Source: Ensifer adhaerens (lineage in GTDB: Bacteria; Pseudomonadota; Alphaproteobacteria; Rhizobiales; Rhizobiaceae). From it: DNA of 64,000 nt. This document shows, in pieces, positions 8,692 through 18,763 of the stretch. The stretch spans positions 3,994,001-4,058,000 of the forward strand of contig NZ_CP083349.1 in NCBI RefSeq assembly GCF_020035535.1. Direction: 5' to 3'. The first letter of the stretch is position 1, and each line of letters starts with the position of its first letter. A program made the position numbers and the translations under genes. The notes below the pieces were generated by a model. The model saw only the letters and a list, made by a program, of their open reading frames with translations. It was not told the DNA's origin and did no database searches.

Positions 8692-10311
8692 ATGGCAGTC
8701 AGTGCTAACCGGCTCGAGCTTCTGCAGATCGCGGATGCTGTCGCGCGTGAAAAGGTGATCGACCGCGAGATCGTTCTGGCCGCGATGGCCGATGCGATCC
8801 AGAAGGCCGCCCGCTCGCGCTATGGGTCGGAATCGAACATTCGCGCCGACATCAACTCGAAGACCGGTGAAATCCGCCTGCAGCGTCTTCTGGAAGTGGT
8901 CGAGAAGGCTGACGACTATTCCACGCAGATCCCGCTCGAGCTTGCTCGCGATCGCAATCCGGACGCCAAGCTTGGCGACTTCATCGCCGATCCGCTGCCG
9001 CCGATGGACTTCGGCCGTATCGCCGCCCAGTCTGCCAAGCAGGTCATCGTGCAGAAGGTTCGCGAAGCCGAGCGTGACCGCCAGTTCGACGAATTCAAGG
9101 ATCGCGTCGGCGAAATCGTCAACGGCACGGTCAAGCGCGTCGAATACGGCAACGTCATCGTCGACCTCGGCCGTGGCGAAGGCATCATCCGTCGTGACGA
9201 GATGATCCCGCGCGAAAACATGCGCTACGGCGACCGTGTCCGCGCCTTCGTCTACGACGTTCGCCGCGAACAGCGCGGCCCGCAGATCTTCCTGTCGCGC
9301 ACCCATCCGCAGTTCATGGTGAAGCTCTTCACCATGGAAGTGCCCGAAATCTACGACGGCATCATCCAGATCAAGTCGGTTGCCCGTGACCCGGGTTCGC
9401 GCGCCAAGATCGCGGTTGTCTCGAACGATAGTTCGATCGATCCGGTCGGCGCCTGCGTCGGTATGCGCGGTTCGCGCGTTCAGGCCGTCGTCGGCGAACT
9501 GCAGGGCGAAAAGATCGACATCATTCCGTGGTCGCAGGATCCGGCATCGTTCATCGTCAACGCGCTGCAGCCGGCGGAAGTCGCCAAGGTCGTTCTCGAC
9601 GAAGATGCAGAGCGCATCGAAGTGGTCGTTCCGGACGAGCAGCTTTCGCTCGCCATCGGCCGTCGCGGCCAGAACGTTCGCCTCGCTTCGCAGCTGACCG
9701 GCTGGGATATCGACATCCTCACCGAGCAGGAAGAGAGCGAGCGTCGTCAGAAGGAATTCACCGAGCGCACCAACCTCTTCATGGACGCGCTCGACGTCGA
9801 CGAGATGGTCGGCCAGGTTCTGGCTTCCGAAGGCTTTGCCGCCGTCGAGGAGCTCGCCTATGTCGATCTCGACGAAATCGCGTCGATCGACGGCTTCGAC
9901 GAGGAGACCGCGACCGAAATCCAGACCCGTGCGCGCGAATTCCTCGACAAGCTCGAAGCTGAAATGGATGCCAAGCGCAAGGAACTCGGTGTCGCCGACG
10001 AGCTGCGCTCGATCGACGGCCTGACGAGCCAGATGCTCGTCGCCCTTGGCGAAGAAGGCATCAAGACGATCGAGGACTTTGCCGGCTGCGCCGCTGACGA
10101 CCTCGTCGGCTGGAGCGAACGCAAGGACGGCGAGACCAAGCGCTTCGAGGGCACCTTCTCGAAGTTCGACGTTTCGCGCGCCGAAGCCGAAGCCATGATC
10201 GTTCAGGCCCGCCTCGCGGCGGGCTGGATCACGGAAGAGGACCTGGCAAGCGATGAGGCCGAAGGCGAAGAGCCGATCGAAGTTGCCGAAGGCGCCGAGC
10301 AGGACGCTTAA
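8692..10311 (+). CDS. nusA: Transcription termination/antitermination factor NusA
   Basis: A 539-residue RNA polymerase-binding factor that controls pausing, termination and antitermination. In order: an N-terminal polymerase-binding domain, an S1 domain (around [20 protein letters not shown], residues 143-162), two KH domains ([16 protein letters not shown] and [17 protein letters not shown]), and helix-hairpin-helix repeats with an acidic C-terminus. A tandem of two C-terminal repeat units ([20 protein letters not shown] and [18 protein letters not shown]) matches the extended NusA type. It lies 46 bases after rimP. Confidence 0.97.
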   Translation: MAVSANRLELLQIADAVAREKVIDREIVLAAMADAIQKAARSRYGSESNIRADINSKTGEIRLQRLLEVVEKADDYSTQIPLELARDRNPDAKLGDFIADPLPPMDFGRIAAQSAKQVIVQKVREAERDRQFDEFKDRVGEIVNGTVKRVEYGNVIVDLGRGEGIIRRDEMIPRENMRYGDRVRAFVYDVRREQRGPQIFLSRTHPQFMVKLFTMEVPEIYDGIIQIKSVARDPGSRAKIAVVSNDSSIDPVGACVGMRGSRVQAVVGELQGEKIDIIPWSQDPASFIVNALQPAEVAKVVLDEDAERIEVVVPDEQLSLAIGRRGQNVRLASQLTGWDIDILTEQEESERRQKEFTERTNLFMDALDVDEMVGQVLASEGFAAVEELAYVDLDEIASIDGFDEETATEIQTRAREFLDKLEAEMDAKRKELGVADELRSIDGLTSQMLVALGEEGIKTIEDFAGCAADDLVGWSERKDGETKRFEGTFSKFDVSRAEAEAMIVQARLAAGWITEEDLASDEAEGEEPIEVAEGAEQDA

Positions 10312-10316
10312 GGACA

Positions 10317-11024
10317 ATGATCGCCTCTGATGATGCCGACAGCCTGCCTTCGGACACTCTGCCCACGGACGGGGGCCCGAAGGATCGGAGCGGCAACACG
10401 CGGACCTGCATCGTCACCCGCGAGAGCGGTTCACCCGACGAGTTGATCCGCTTCGTTGCCGGGCCGGACGGTCGCGTCGTTCCCGATCTGAAGCGGCAGC
10501 TTCCGGGACGCGGATGTTGGGTGAAGGCCGAGCGGGTGCTCGTCGAAAAGGCGGTGGCGAAGAAGTTCTTCGCCCGCGCCCTGAAAGCGGACGTCAAGGC
10601 TGACGCAACGCTTGCCGATGACGTCGACCGGCTGCTCTGCGAGCAGTTGGCCGGCATGATGAACATGGCCCGCAAGGCGGCCCAGTTCATCTCCGGCGCA
10701 ACGAAGACGGAACAGGCCGTACGCGGCCTTGCAGCGCTTGCCGTGTTCCATGCAGCCGATGCTGCGGCGGACGGCGTGCGCAAGATAGACCAGGCTCGCA
10801 AGGCGATGAGCTTCGTGGCCGACGACGAAATGGAAATACCTTCGTTCCGTCCCTTCACCGGGGCGGAAATGGAGGGCCTTTTAGGAAGTAATGCTTTTAT
10901 CCATGCCGCAGCGCTTGCAGGGCAGGCGGGTGAGGGTGTAGTGAAGCGCGCAATCATGCTCGAAAAGTACCGAGGATCCGTCCCGGTCCGGGCCGAAGGC
11001 GGCGCTGGCAAGCCACAGCAATGA
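10317..11024 (+). CDS. RNA-binding protein, YlxR (DUF448) fused to an L7Ae-like domain
   Basis: A 235-residue protein between nusA and infB. The first 90 or so residues are YlxR: TRTCIVTRESGSPDELIRF, then LPGRGCWVKAERVLVEKAV. The next part (GMMNMARKAAQFISGATKTE onward) resembles the L7Ae/YlxQ RNA-binding fold. In Firmicutes these are two separate genes, ylxR and ylxQ; here they are one chain. It starts 5 bases after the nusA stop, so the two are translationally close. The role is presumed to be in RNA or ribosome function. Confidence 0.88.
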   Translation: MIASDDADSLPSDTLPTDGGPKDRSGNTRTCIVTRESGSPDELIRFVAGPDGRVVPDLKRQLPGRGCWVKAERVLVEKAVAKKFFARALKADVKADATLADDVDRLLCEQLAGMMNMARKAAQFISGATKTEQAVRGLAALAVFHAADAAADGVRKIDQARKAMSFVADDEMEIPSFRPFTGAEMEGLLGSNAFIHAAALAGQAGEGVVKRAIMLEKYRGSVPVRAEGGAGKPQQ

Positions 11025-11129
11025 CACGCGTCACCGGCGAATGCCGGCATCGCGGGTATTGTTCGAGACAATTTAGAAGACGGGGTCGGGTGATACGCAT
11101 CCGGGCCTGATCGCTAGGAACGGAACGGA

Positions 11130-13841
11130 ATGACTGACGACAACAACGACGACAAGACAGGCAGCGCAGCAGGCAAGAAGACGCTGACCCTGAAGCCCCA
11201 CGGGGTTTCGCAGGGGACCGTGCGTCAGGACATCGGTCGTGGCCGCACCAAGGCGGTCGTGGTCGAAACCAGGAAACGCCCGACTTCTTTCCATCGCCCC
11301 AAGGAAGAGCGTACGATCACGCCGGTGAGCGCGGCACCTGCCGCACGGCCGGCTGAACAGCGTCCGGCTCAGCCGCAGCCTTCCGGCCGTCCGGCTCCGC
11401 AGCCGCAGCAGCATCAGACCCGCCAGGAAGCCAATCAGGCCAACCGTCCGCGCGTCGGCGTTGTCCTGAACCAGCTTTCCGCCGGTGAGATCGATGCGCG
11501 CCGCCGCGCCCTGGCCGAGGCCCAGATCCGCGAAGCCGAAGAAGCGGCCATCCGTGCTGAAAACGAAGCGCGCCGCAAGCGTGAGGAAGAAGCCCGTCTC
11601 CAGCAGGAGAAGGAAGAAGCCGCACGTCGTGCCGCCGAGGAAGCTGCCCGCCCGGCAGTCGAGCCCGAAGCAAAGGTTGAAGAGGTTGTTGAAGAGCGCC
11701 CCGTGGCTGCTCACACGCCGGCTTCCACCGAGCGTCGCGTCGATAGTCGCCCGCAGGCAGGACGTCCCGCTGCTGCTCCGGCAGCCGGCCTTCCGACGCC
11801 GGCACCGGCTGGTGCCCTGCGCGGCCGCAAGGTCGACAACGAAAAGGACGAGGATCGTGGTCCGCGCCCCGGCGCCGGTCCGGCGCGCGGCAAGGTCGTG
11901 CGTCCCGAGCCCGCCAAGGCTCCGGCCCGTCCGAAGGGCGACGACGGTCGCCGCCAGGGCAAGTTGACGCTGAGCACTGCTGCAGACGAGGATGCCGGTC
12001 AGCGCGCTCGCTCGCTGTCGGCGATGCGTCGCCGCCAGGAGAAGTTCAAGCGCAGCCAGATGCAGGAAACCCGCGAGAAGATTTCCCGCGAAGTCATTCT
12101 GCCGGAGACCATCACCATCCAGGAACTGTCGCAGCGCATGTCTGAGCGCGCCGTCGACGTCATCAAGTACCTGATGAAGGAAGGCCAGATGATGAAGCCC
12201 GGCGATCTGATCGACGCCGATATGGCTGAACTCATCGCCGGCGAATTCGGCCATACGGTCAAGCGCGTCTCGGAATCCGACGTCGAAGAGGGCATCTTCA
12301 ACGTGTCGGACTCGGAAGAGGAAATGCTGCCGCGTCCGCCGATCGTCACGATCATGGGTCACGTCGACCACGGCAAGACCTCGCTGCTCGATGCGATCCG
12401 CCACGCCAACGTGGTGGCCGGCGAAGCCGGTGGCATCACCCAGCACATCGGCGCCTATCAGGTCGAGCAGAACGGCAACAAGATCACCTTCATCGATACG
12501 CCCGGTCACGCGGCGTTCACGGCGATGCGTGCCCGCGGTGCCCAGGCGACCGACATCGCGATCCTGGTGGTTGCGGCTGACGACAGCGTGATGCCGCAGA
12601 CGATCGAATCGATCAACCATGCCAAGGCTGCCGGCGTTCCGATCATCGTTGCGATCAACAAGGTCGACAAGCCGACGGCAAACCCGCAGAAGGTTCGCAC
12701 CGAACTGCTGCAGCACGAAGTCTTTGTCGAATCCATGGGTGGTGAAGTTCTCGACGTGGAAGTATCCGCGAAGAACGGCACCAACCTCGACAAGCTGCTG
12801 GAAGCGATCCTGCTTCAGTCCGAAATCCTCGACCTGCGCGCCAATCCGAACCGGACGGCCGAAGGTACGGTGGTCGAAGCTGAACTCGACCGCGGCCGCG
12901 GTGCGGTTGCGACCGTTCTCGTCCAGAAGGGCACGCTGCGTCCGGGCCAGATCATCGTTGCCGGTGATCAGTGGGGCCGTGTGCGCGCGCTGGTCAACGA
13001 CAAGGGTGAGCACGTCAAGGAAGCCGGTCCGTCGATGCCGGTCGAGGTTCTCGGCCTTTCCGGCACGCCGGCTGCGGGCGACAAGTTCGCCGTCGTCGAG
13101 AACGAGGGCCGCGCTCGCGAGATCTCGGAATACCGCCAGCGTCTCGCCCGCGAGAAGCAGGTTGCCCGTCAGTCCGGCTCGCGCGGCTCGCTCGAGCAGA
13201 TGATGACCCAGCTCCAGACCTCCGGTCTCAAGGAGTTCCCGCTGGTCATCAAGGGCGACGTGCAGGGTTCGATCGAAGCGATCGCCGGTGCACTCGACAA
13301 GCTCGGAACCGACGAAGTTCGTGCGCGCATCGTGCATTCGGGTGCCGGTGGTATCACCGAGTCCGATATCTCGCTCGCCGAAGCGTCGAACGCCGCGATC
13401 ATCGGCTTCAACGTCCGTGCCAACTCGCAGGCCCGTTCGGCCGCCGAGCGCGCCGGCATCGAAATCCGCTACTACAACATCATCTACGATCTGGTGGATG
13501 ACGTGAAGGCGGCGATGTCGGGTCTGCTCTCGCCGGAACGTCGCGAAACTTTCCTCGGCAATGCCGAGATCCTGGAGGTGTTCAACATCACCAAGGTCGG
13601 CAAGGTCGCGGGTTGCCGCGTCACCGAAGGCAAGGTCGAGCGTGGCGTCGGCGTCCGTCTGGTTCGCGACAACGTCGTTATCCACGAAGGCAAGCTCAAG
13701 ACCCTCAAGCGCTTCAAGGACGAAGTCTCGGAAGTCAACGTCGGTCAGGAATGCGGTATGGCCTTCGAGAATTACGAAGACATTCGCGCCGGCGATACGA
13801 TCGAGTGCTTCCGCGTCGAGCACATCACGCGGACGCTTTAA
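11130..13841 (+). CDS. infB: Translation initiation factor IF-2
   Basis: A 903-residue GTPase that places initiator tRNA on the 30S subunit. The first 300 or so residues are a charged, Pro/Ala/Arg-rich, coiled-coil region ([20 protein letters not shown]). The GTPase motifs are GHVDHGKTS (about residue 410), DTPGHAAF (about 456) and NKVD (about 510). Domains II-IV follow, including [14 protein letters not shown]. The TAA stop overlaps the ATG of the next gene (TAATG), indicating coupling. Confidence 0.98.
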   Translation: MTDDNNDDKTGSAAGKKTLTLKPHGVSQGTVRQDIGRGRTKAVVVETRKRPTSFHRPKEERTITPVSAAPAARPAEQRPAQPQPSGRPAPQPQQHQTRQEANQANRPRVGVVLNQLSAGEIDARRRALAEAQIREAEEAAIRAENEARRKREEEARLQQEKEEAARRAAEEAARPAVEPEAKVEEVVEERPVAAHTPASTERRVDSRPQAGRPAAAPAAGLPTPAPAGALRGRKVDNEKDEDRGPRPGAGPARGKVVRPEPAKAPARPKGDDGRRQGKLTLSTAADEDAGQRARSLSAMRRRQEKFKRSQMQETREKISREVILPETITIQELSQRMSERAVDVIKYLMKEGQMMKPGDLIDADMAELIAGEFGHTVKRVSESDVEEGIFNVSDSEEEMLPRPPIVTIMGHVDHGKTSLLDAIRHANVVAGEAGGITQHIGAYQVEQNGNKITFIDTPGHAAFTAMRARGAQATDIAILVVAADDSVMPQTIESINHAKAAGVPIIVAINKVDKPTANPQKVRTELLQHEVFVESMGGEVLDVEVSAKNGTNLDKLLEAILLQSEILDLRANPNRTAEGTVVEAELDRGRGAVATVLVQKGTLRPGQIIVAGDQWGRVRALVNDKGEHVKEAGPSMPVEVLGLSGTPAAGDKFAVVENEGRAREISEYRQRLAREKQVARQSGSRGSLEQMMTQLQTSGLKEFPLVIKGDVQGSIEAIAGALDKLGTDEVRARIVHSGAGGITESDISLAEASNAAIIGFNVRANSQARSAAERAGIEIRYYNIIYDLVDDVKAAMSGLLSPERRETFLGNAEILEVFNITKVGKVAGCRVTEGKVERGVGVRLVRDNVVIHEGKLKTLKRFKDEVSEVNVGQECGMAFENYEDIRAGDTIECFRVEHITRTL

Positions 13842-14293
13842 TGGGGCTGAAAGCCCGGCAATTCTGCACAACGGCGGCCTTGGCCGCTGTTGTGTCGTTT
13901 TGGTGGGAGCCGGCCTTTGCGGAAGTCTGCGACAAGATCTATCCCGGATGGGATGGGCAGGATTTCTCCGTTTTCAACGAGGCGGCCGCGTTTTTGACCA
14001 ACTGGGTCGGCCTGGCGGCGCTTTTCTGTCTGGCGATCGGCTCGGCGGTTTTGCGCCTTCGGGCGCTGCTTTGGGTCGGAAGCCTTCTCGGCGGTTTCCT
14101 CTTGTTGATAGCCATAACGTCCCGGGGTGATGCCGAGCACGAGGTATGGCAGTCCGCCATCAAAGAGGGTTGCGCTCACCCGCAATTCGAATTGATCCAT
14201 CTTCTGTCCGCGTCCGTTTTGACGGCCATGGGTGTTTTCTTGGCCCTGCGTCAACGACGGCGGGCACGGTCAATTGGAACTACCCGCGCCTGA
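13841..14293 (+). CDS. Conserved hypothetical membrane protein between infB and rbfA
   Basis: 150 residues. It has an N-terminal signal or anchor ([16 protein letters not shown]), then a short extracytoplasmic loop with a cysteine ([12 protein letters not shown]), and three further hydrophobic segments around residues 46-65, 68-88 and 118-138. A basic tail (RQRRRARS) ends it. The ATG overlaps the infB stop by one base, so it is almost certainly in this operon. I do not recognise a named family, and the link to translation is by position only. Confidence 0.75.
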   Translation: MGLKARQFCTTAALAAVVSFWWEPAFAEVCDKIYPGWDGQDFSVFNEAAAFLTNWVGLAALFCLAIGSAVLRLRALLWVGSLLGGFLLLIAITSRGDAEHEVWQSAIKEGCAHPQFELIHLLSASVLTAMGVFLALRQRRRARSIGTTRA

Positions 14294-14375
14294 GGCACGG
14301 ACGATATACTACGCTAGAGAGCAAATCGGTTTTCCGCGCCCCGGGCGGGCGCAGAACCTTGGAAAGTCAACGACC

Positions 14376-14783
14376 ATGAGTAAAGCTACATCCTCGGCCC
14401 CCTCCCAGCGCATGCTGCGCGTCGGTGAGCAGGTGCGCGCTGCGATCACGCAGGTTCTGCAGCGTGGCGAGGTGCGCGATCCCGTGATCGAGAAGACCGT
14501 CATCGCGATCTCGGAAGTGCGCATGTCGCCCGATCTGAAGATTGCGACGGCCTATGTCACGCCGCTTGGCGTGCCCAATCATGCCGAAGTCATCGAGGCA
14601 CTCAACCGCAATGCCAAGTACATTCGCGGCCGCCTCGGCCCGCAGCTCCGGCAGATGAAGTACATGCCCGACGTTCGTTTCCGTGACGATACGAGCTTCG
14701 ACAACTACAAGAAGATCGACGAGCTCCTGCGTTCGCCGGAAGTCAGTCGCGATCTCGACCAGACCAGCGAAGACGAAGAATAG
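14376..14783 (+). CDS. rbfA: Ribosome-binding factor A
   Basis: A 135-residue 30S maturation and cold-shock factor with a KH-like fold. Hallmarks are [19 protein letters not shown] near the N-terminus, [20 protein letters not shown], and the end [21 protein letters not shown] chose ATG 14376 (MSKATSS), which gives the standard length; a longer in-frame start at 14232 lies inside the previous gene. truB starts 8 bases after the stop. Confidence 0.96.
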   Translation: MSKATSSAPSQRMLRVGEQVRAAITQVLQRGEVRDPVIEKTVIAISEVRMSPDLKIATAYVTPLGVPNHAEVIEALNRNAKYIRGRLGPQLRQMKYMPDVRFRDDTSFDNYKKIDELLRSPEVSRDLDQTSEDEE

Positions 14784-14791
14784 TAGATTTC

Positions 14792-15727
14792 ATGTCCAAA
14801 CCGCGTAAGCCCAAGGGCCGCCCGATCTCGGGTTGGCTGATCCTCGACAAGCCGCTCGACTTCGGCTCCACCGAAGCCGTCTCGAAGATCAAGTGGCTGT
14901 TCAAGGCCCAGAAAGCCGGCCATGCCGGCACCCTCGACCCGCTTGCTTCCGGCATGCTGCCGATCGCGCTTGGCGATGCGACGAAGACCGTTCCCTACGT
15001 GATGGACGGGCGCAAGATCTACGAATTCACCGTCGCCTGGGGCGAGGAGCGCTCGACCGACGATCTCGAAGGCGAGGTCACGCATTCCTCGAGCGAGCGG
15101 CCGAACGAAGAGGCGATCCGCGCGCTTCTTCCGAAGTACACCGGCGTCATCAGCCAGGTCCCGCCGCAGTTCTCGGCGATCAAGATCGATGGCGAGCGCG
15201 CCTACGATCTGGCCCGCGATGGCGAAACCGTCGAGATTCCGGCGCGCGAGGTCGAGGTGCACCGCCTGACGCTGCTCGGTGCTGCTCCCAATCTCGCGCA
15301 TTTCGAGATCGAGTGCGGCAAGGGCACCTATGTGCGCTCGCTCGCCCGCGACATGGGTCGCGATCTCGGTTGTTTTGGCCACATCGCCTCGCTGCGCCGA
15401 ACCTTTGTCGCGCCGTTCGGTGAAGAGGACATGGTGCCGCTCGCCGATCTGGTGGCATTGGAAAAGATCGAGAGCGACGAGGAGCGCCTGGCGGCGCTCG
15501 ACGCCTATCTGATCGAGACTGGCGAAGCGCTTTCCAGCCTGCCGCATGTTGCCGTCAACGACGATCAGGCGCACCGCCTGAGGATGGGCAATCCCATCAT
15601 CCTGCGCGGCCGCGATGCGCCGCTTGCGACGCCTGAAGCCTACGCGACGGCACGCGGCAAGCTCATCGCCATCGGTGAAATCGCCGAAGGCGAATTCCGC
15701 CCGAAGCGGGTTTTCGCCACGGGCTAA
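14792..15727 (+). CDS. truB: tRNA pseudouridine-55 synthase TruB
   Basis: A 311-residue enzyme that makes pseudouridine 55 in the T-loop of tRNAs. The N-terminal [20 protein letters not shown] and the catalytic motif [16 protein letters not shown] (Asp49) are diagnostic. [16 protein letters not shown] and LRRTFVAPF follow in the expected order. It is the last conserved gene of the rimP-nusA-infB-rbfA-truB series. The sensor kinase downstream is separated by about 180 bases. Confidence 0.97.
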   Translation: MSKPRKPKGRPISGWLILDKPLDFGSTEAVSKIKWLFKAQKAGHAGTLDPLASGMLPIALGDATKTVPYVMDGRKIYEFTVAWGEERSTDDLEGEVTHSSSERPNEEAIRALLPKYTGVISQVPPQFSAIKIDGERAYDLARDGETVEIPAREVEVHRLTLLGAAPNLAHFEIECGKGTYVRSLARDMGRDLGCFGHIASLRRTFVAPFGEEDMVPLADLVALEKIESDEERLAALDAYLIETGEALSSLPHVAVNDDQAHRLRMGNPIILRGRDAPLATPEAYATARGKLIAIGEIAEGEFRPKRVFATG

Positions 15728-15911
15728 GCGCCCTGAAGCGTTTGCCTTTGCGCCATCCTTGACGCATGATCCCCGGCATGGGCTTCCAATCCATCCGAGG
15801 TGATTCCGTTTCCTTGCCGTGCTGCAGAACCGAATGGCGGTCGCACCGCCTTTGGCAGCGCGCGCCGAAGGCGGCTGCGCCGTTGGCGCGGCAGGAAGAA
15901 GGGCGACTGAG

Positions 15912-17621
15912 GTGACCGGCGTGTTGGACGAAGGAAAGCGAAAGGCTGCGAATGGCTTGGCGGCGGTCAGCGACCTCGTTCGTCATCGATTGACCCGGCC
16001 GTTCAGCTTCTATCTGACGTCGCTGCTGCTTGTGGCCATCGTCCCGGCCTTCATCTTTTCGCTTGTGGTGCTGAAGCGCAGCGTAGATCAGCAGGAACAG
16101 GTGATCACGGCCCTGCTGCAGGCCTCGACCGGGTCGGTGACGCGCATCGTCGAACGTGACATCGAGGGCATGCTGACGACGCTGAAGGTGCTGTCGACTT
16201 CGCAAGAGATCGAAGACGGCAACATGGAGGCCTTCTACGGCCGGGCCGCCACGGCGCTTGCCGGAACGGATTCCTACCTGATCGTCATCGATCGCAATCA
16301 CAACCAGCGGCTCAACACCCGGGTTCCGTTCGGTGCGCAGCTTAGCAAGGCTTCGGACCCCGACTCCGTCGAGCGCGCCTTCACCAACAATGACGCGCCG
16401 CTCGTCTCCAACGTCTTCTTCGGCCAGACCGCGGGAAAATGGGTGTTCAACGTCTACCTGCCGGCGAAGCTGTCGACCGGCGAGGAATATCTGCTGACGT
16501 TGACGCAAAACGCCGAGAACATGGCCAAGGCGGTCAACCGCGACACGCTTTCTCCCGGATGGAGCGCAGCACTGGTCGATGGCGCAGGCAAGGTCATCAT
16601 TTCGTCGGATGCGAAGGTCAAGGCCGGAGAACCGTTCTTCCTCGACAAGGTGCCGGCGATCAGCATCGGGGTCCGCAACATCAAGGAAAACGGCACGGAG
16701 TACCGGGTCGCGACCGAGTTCTCGGTCGTGACCGGCTGGCGGATCATCGCCTGGGCGCCGCGCGCGACGGTCGATGCTCCGGCGGTCTGGTCGTTCCTCT
16801 GGCTGTCGCTCGGCGGCATCATCTTTGCCGGCATCGCGATCGCCGGATCGTTGGCAATTGCGCGGCTGTTGTCACAGGGCGTCAAGCTCGTGGCGCAGGA
16901 TGCGCGTCGCCTCGGCGCCGGTGAACGGATCGAATCCCGCCCGCACATGATCGCAGAAGTCGAGCAGGTCTCGGCAGCGCTGGCGCGCGCAGCAGCGGCG
17001 CGCGGCAAGGCCGAAAACGAGATCCGCTTCCTCATGCGCGAGGTGGCGCACCGCTCGAAGAACCAGCTGACCGTCATCCAGTCCATGCTCAACCAGTCCG
17101 TCTATTCGGCCGAGAGTGCTTCGGACTTTGCCGATTCCTTCCGCAAGCGCATTGCCGGCCTCGCGCGCTCGACCGACCTGATGATCGCCAACGCCGCCCA
17201 AGGCGTCGATTTCCGCGAGCTCGCCCAGAACCAGTTGCAGCCCTTCACGCCTGACGATCCGACGCGTGTGATCCTGTCCGGCCCGGCACTGAGGCTCGAC
17301 ACGCAGATCTCGCAGACGCTCGGCATGGCCCTGCACGAACTGGCGACCAATGCCACCAAATACGGTGCGCTCGCCAACACCACCGGGGTCGTCAAGCTGA
17401 GCTGGTCGCTGGAGGATGAAGGCATTGCCATTCGCTGGCGGGAGGAGGGCGCCGATCTCGCAGGCAAGCCGTCGGACCCCGTCCGCAAGGGTTTCGGGAC
17501 GCTGGTATTGGAGCGCATGCTCGGCATGGCGCTGAACGCCACTCTGGAGCGGGTGATGCATGCCGATGGCATCGAGTGGCGGATCACCATTCCACGCGAT
17601 GCGAAGGAAGAAGGTTCATGA
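15912..17621 (+). CDS. HWE-type sensor histidine kinase with extracytoplasmic sensor domain
   Basis: An integral-membrane kinase of about 569 residues. A first membrane helix (about residues 35-62, SFYLTSLLLVAIVPAFIFSL) is followed by a periplasmic dCache-like sensor (about 63-285), a second helix (WLSLGGIIFAGIAIAGSLAI) and a HAMP-like linker. The phosphoacceptor motif EVAHRSKNQL puts His at residue 380. The N-box is ELATNATKYGAL, and the WxE signature appears as WREEG, which marks the HWE family. I chose GTG 15912, which has an AGAAGGG site 8 bases upstream; GTG 15819 and ATG 15834 are possible. No response regulator is adjacent. Confidence 0.85.
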   Translation: MTGVLDEGKRKAANGLAAVSDLVRHRLTRPFSFYLTSLLLVAIVPAFIFSLVVLKRSVDQQEQVITALLQASTGSVTRIVERDIEGMLTTLKVLSTSQEIEDGNMEAFYGRAATALAGTDSYLIVIDRNHNQRLNTRVPFGAQLSKASDPDSVERAFTNNDAPLVSNVFFGQTAGKWVFNVYLPAKLSTGEEYLLTLTQNAENMAKAVNRDTLSPGWSAALVDGAGKVIISSDAKVKAGEPFFLDKVPAISIGVRNIKENGTEYRVATEFSVVTGWRIIAWAPRATVDAPAVWSFLWLSLGGIIFAGIAIAGSLAIARLLSQGVKLVAQDARRLGAGERIESRPHMIAEVEQVSAALARAAAARGKAENEIRFLMREVAHRSKNQLTVIQSMLNQSVYSAESASDFADSFRKRIAGLARSTDLMIANAAQGVDFRELAQNQLQPFTPDDPTRVILSGPALRLDTQISQTLGMALHELATNATKYGALANTTGVVKLSWSLEDEGIAIRWREEGADLAGKPSDPVRKGFGTLVLERMLGMALNATLERVMHADGIEWRITIPRDAKEEGS

Positions 17622-17647
17622 GGCGCACCTGAGGGGAACGCGATGAA

Positions 17648-17976
17648 ATGCTCTTTCGCTCGCTGGAGCTTGCCGCCGTTTCGATGGTGATCCTGACGGC
17701 GGGAGGGCCGGCACGTGGCGCCGAGATCGCCTGCACGGTCGCGGATCCGACCAGAACACCGCTCAATGTGCGCGACGCGCCAATCGTCATGACGTTGTCA
17801 AACGGGGCGAAGGTGGGCCAGACGGGAGCGCGCGACCACAGGGGCAAGCGCTGGTCTCTGGTCGCCAACGAAGCGGGGCCGCTTGGCTGGTCTTCTCTGC
17901 CTATCTCGACTGCATCTCCGTCAATCGCGATCAGCAGAGATCGGCGCCGATGCGGCCGCGTCCGACAAGCAACTAG
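17648..17976 (+). pseudogene. Secreted SH3-type (bacterial SH3) protein with a one-base frameshift
   Basis: A signal peptide (LAAVSMVILTAGGPARGAE) leads to an SH3-like segment: ACTVADPTRTPLNVRDAP, then IVMTLSNGAKV and DHRGKRWSLV. At GPLGW (about 17892) the frame breaks. The next frame continues FSAYLDCISVNRDQQRSAP and stops at 17974-17976, exactly the expected ending (GW-VFSAYLDC). One G appears missing in the run CTGGTC. In the original frame the reading continues as unrelated basic sequence to 18043. It is either a real pseudogene or an assembly error. Confidence 0.65.
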
Positions 17977-18145
17977 CGCTCTCCGTCGGCCCTTCTTTGT
18001 GCCGGTTCATGACCCTTTCCTTTTTCATCCAATTCGTTTATAGGCACGCCAGCAAAAGGCGCATGCCGGTTGCATTCACGGCCTCAGCTGGACGACATCC
18101 CGGCTGAAGGCGTCCCTAAATCCTCGAAATCGAAAGGATCATCCG

Positions 18146-18415
18146 ATGTCGATTGCTGCAGAGCGTAAGGCTCAGCTCATCAAGGAATTTGCAACCGTTG
18201 AAGGCGATACCGGTTCCCCGGAAGTCCAGGTTGCTATCCTGACGGAACGGATCAACAACCTGACCGAACACTTCAAGGGCCACAAGAAGGATAACCATTC
18301 CCGCCGTGGTCTTCTCGCGATGGTTTCCAGCCGTCGTTCGCTCCTCGACTATCTGAAGAAGAAAGACGAAGCGCGCTACACCAAGCTGATCGGTGCCCTG
18401 GGCATCCGTCGCTAA
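18146..18415 (+). CDS. rpsO: 30S ribosomal protein S15
   Basis: An 89-residue protein that binds 16S rRNA early in assembly. Characteristic motifs are [39 protein letters not shown] and [11 protein letters not shown]. It is followed by a strong terminator and then pnp, the usual rpsO-pnp order. Confidence 0.98.
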   Translation: MSIAAERKAQLIKEFATVEGDTGSPEVQVAILTERINNLTEHFKGHKKDNHSRRGLLAMVSSRRSLLDYLKKKDEARYTKLIGALGIRR

Positions 18416-18423
18416 GCGACTTG

Positions 18424-18456
18424 TCCGGCGGGTCATTGCGGCCCGCCGGCTTTTTT
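18424..18456 (+). terminator. Intrinsic terminator of rpsO
   Basis: CCGGCGGG (18425-18432) pairs with CCCGCCGG (18442-18449), followed by C and TTTTTT. It lies 9 bases after the rpsO stop. Confidence 0.88.
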
Positions 18457-18763
18457 ATGGAGCGCTGGGCGCTCAAGGAATAATCTCTCCGGCCGCATAG
18501 GAAACGTGGCTAAAGGAGAGAATCCAGCGAACCGGATGGGCCGGTTTCGCGGATCAACCGATGGCCCGTCATGGGGCAGGATTGCAGGATGCTTCGGCCC
18601 GTTTGCCGAGACGCCGCAGACCAGCGGCCGGTGAAGCGGAACAAGCCGATTTCAAGCGTGAAGCCTCCCGTTGTCTTGCCCGTGATGCGCCATTTCATGC
18701 GGCCCTTCGACCACCCGCGCTGCAACAGCCGCGGAAAGGTCCGCCGCACACGAAGGACAGAAC
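18457..18763 (+). promoter_or_regulatory. rpsO-pnp intergenic region / pnp leader, no gene seen
   Basis: About 307 bases between the rpsO terminator and pnp. Small reading frames here have no convincing coding pattern. In E. coli the pnp leader is the site of autoregulation by RNase III and PNPase. This leader has several GC-rich inverted segments, but I did not fold it, so a similar role is only inferred. Confidence 0.4.

Noticed and set aside
8632..10317. Long open frame opposite nusA
   Set aside because: Antisense shadow of nusA; sequence is low-complexity without known motifs.
11073..13871. Very long open frame (932 codons) opposite infB
   Set aside because: It is the antisense shadow of infB; GC-rich third positions keep that frame open. 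No recognisable domain or ribosome-binding site.
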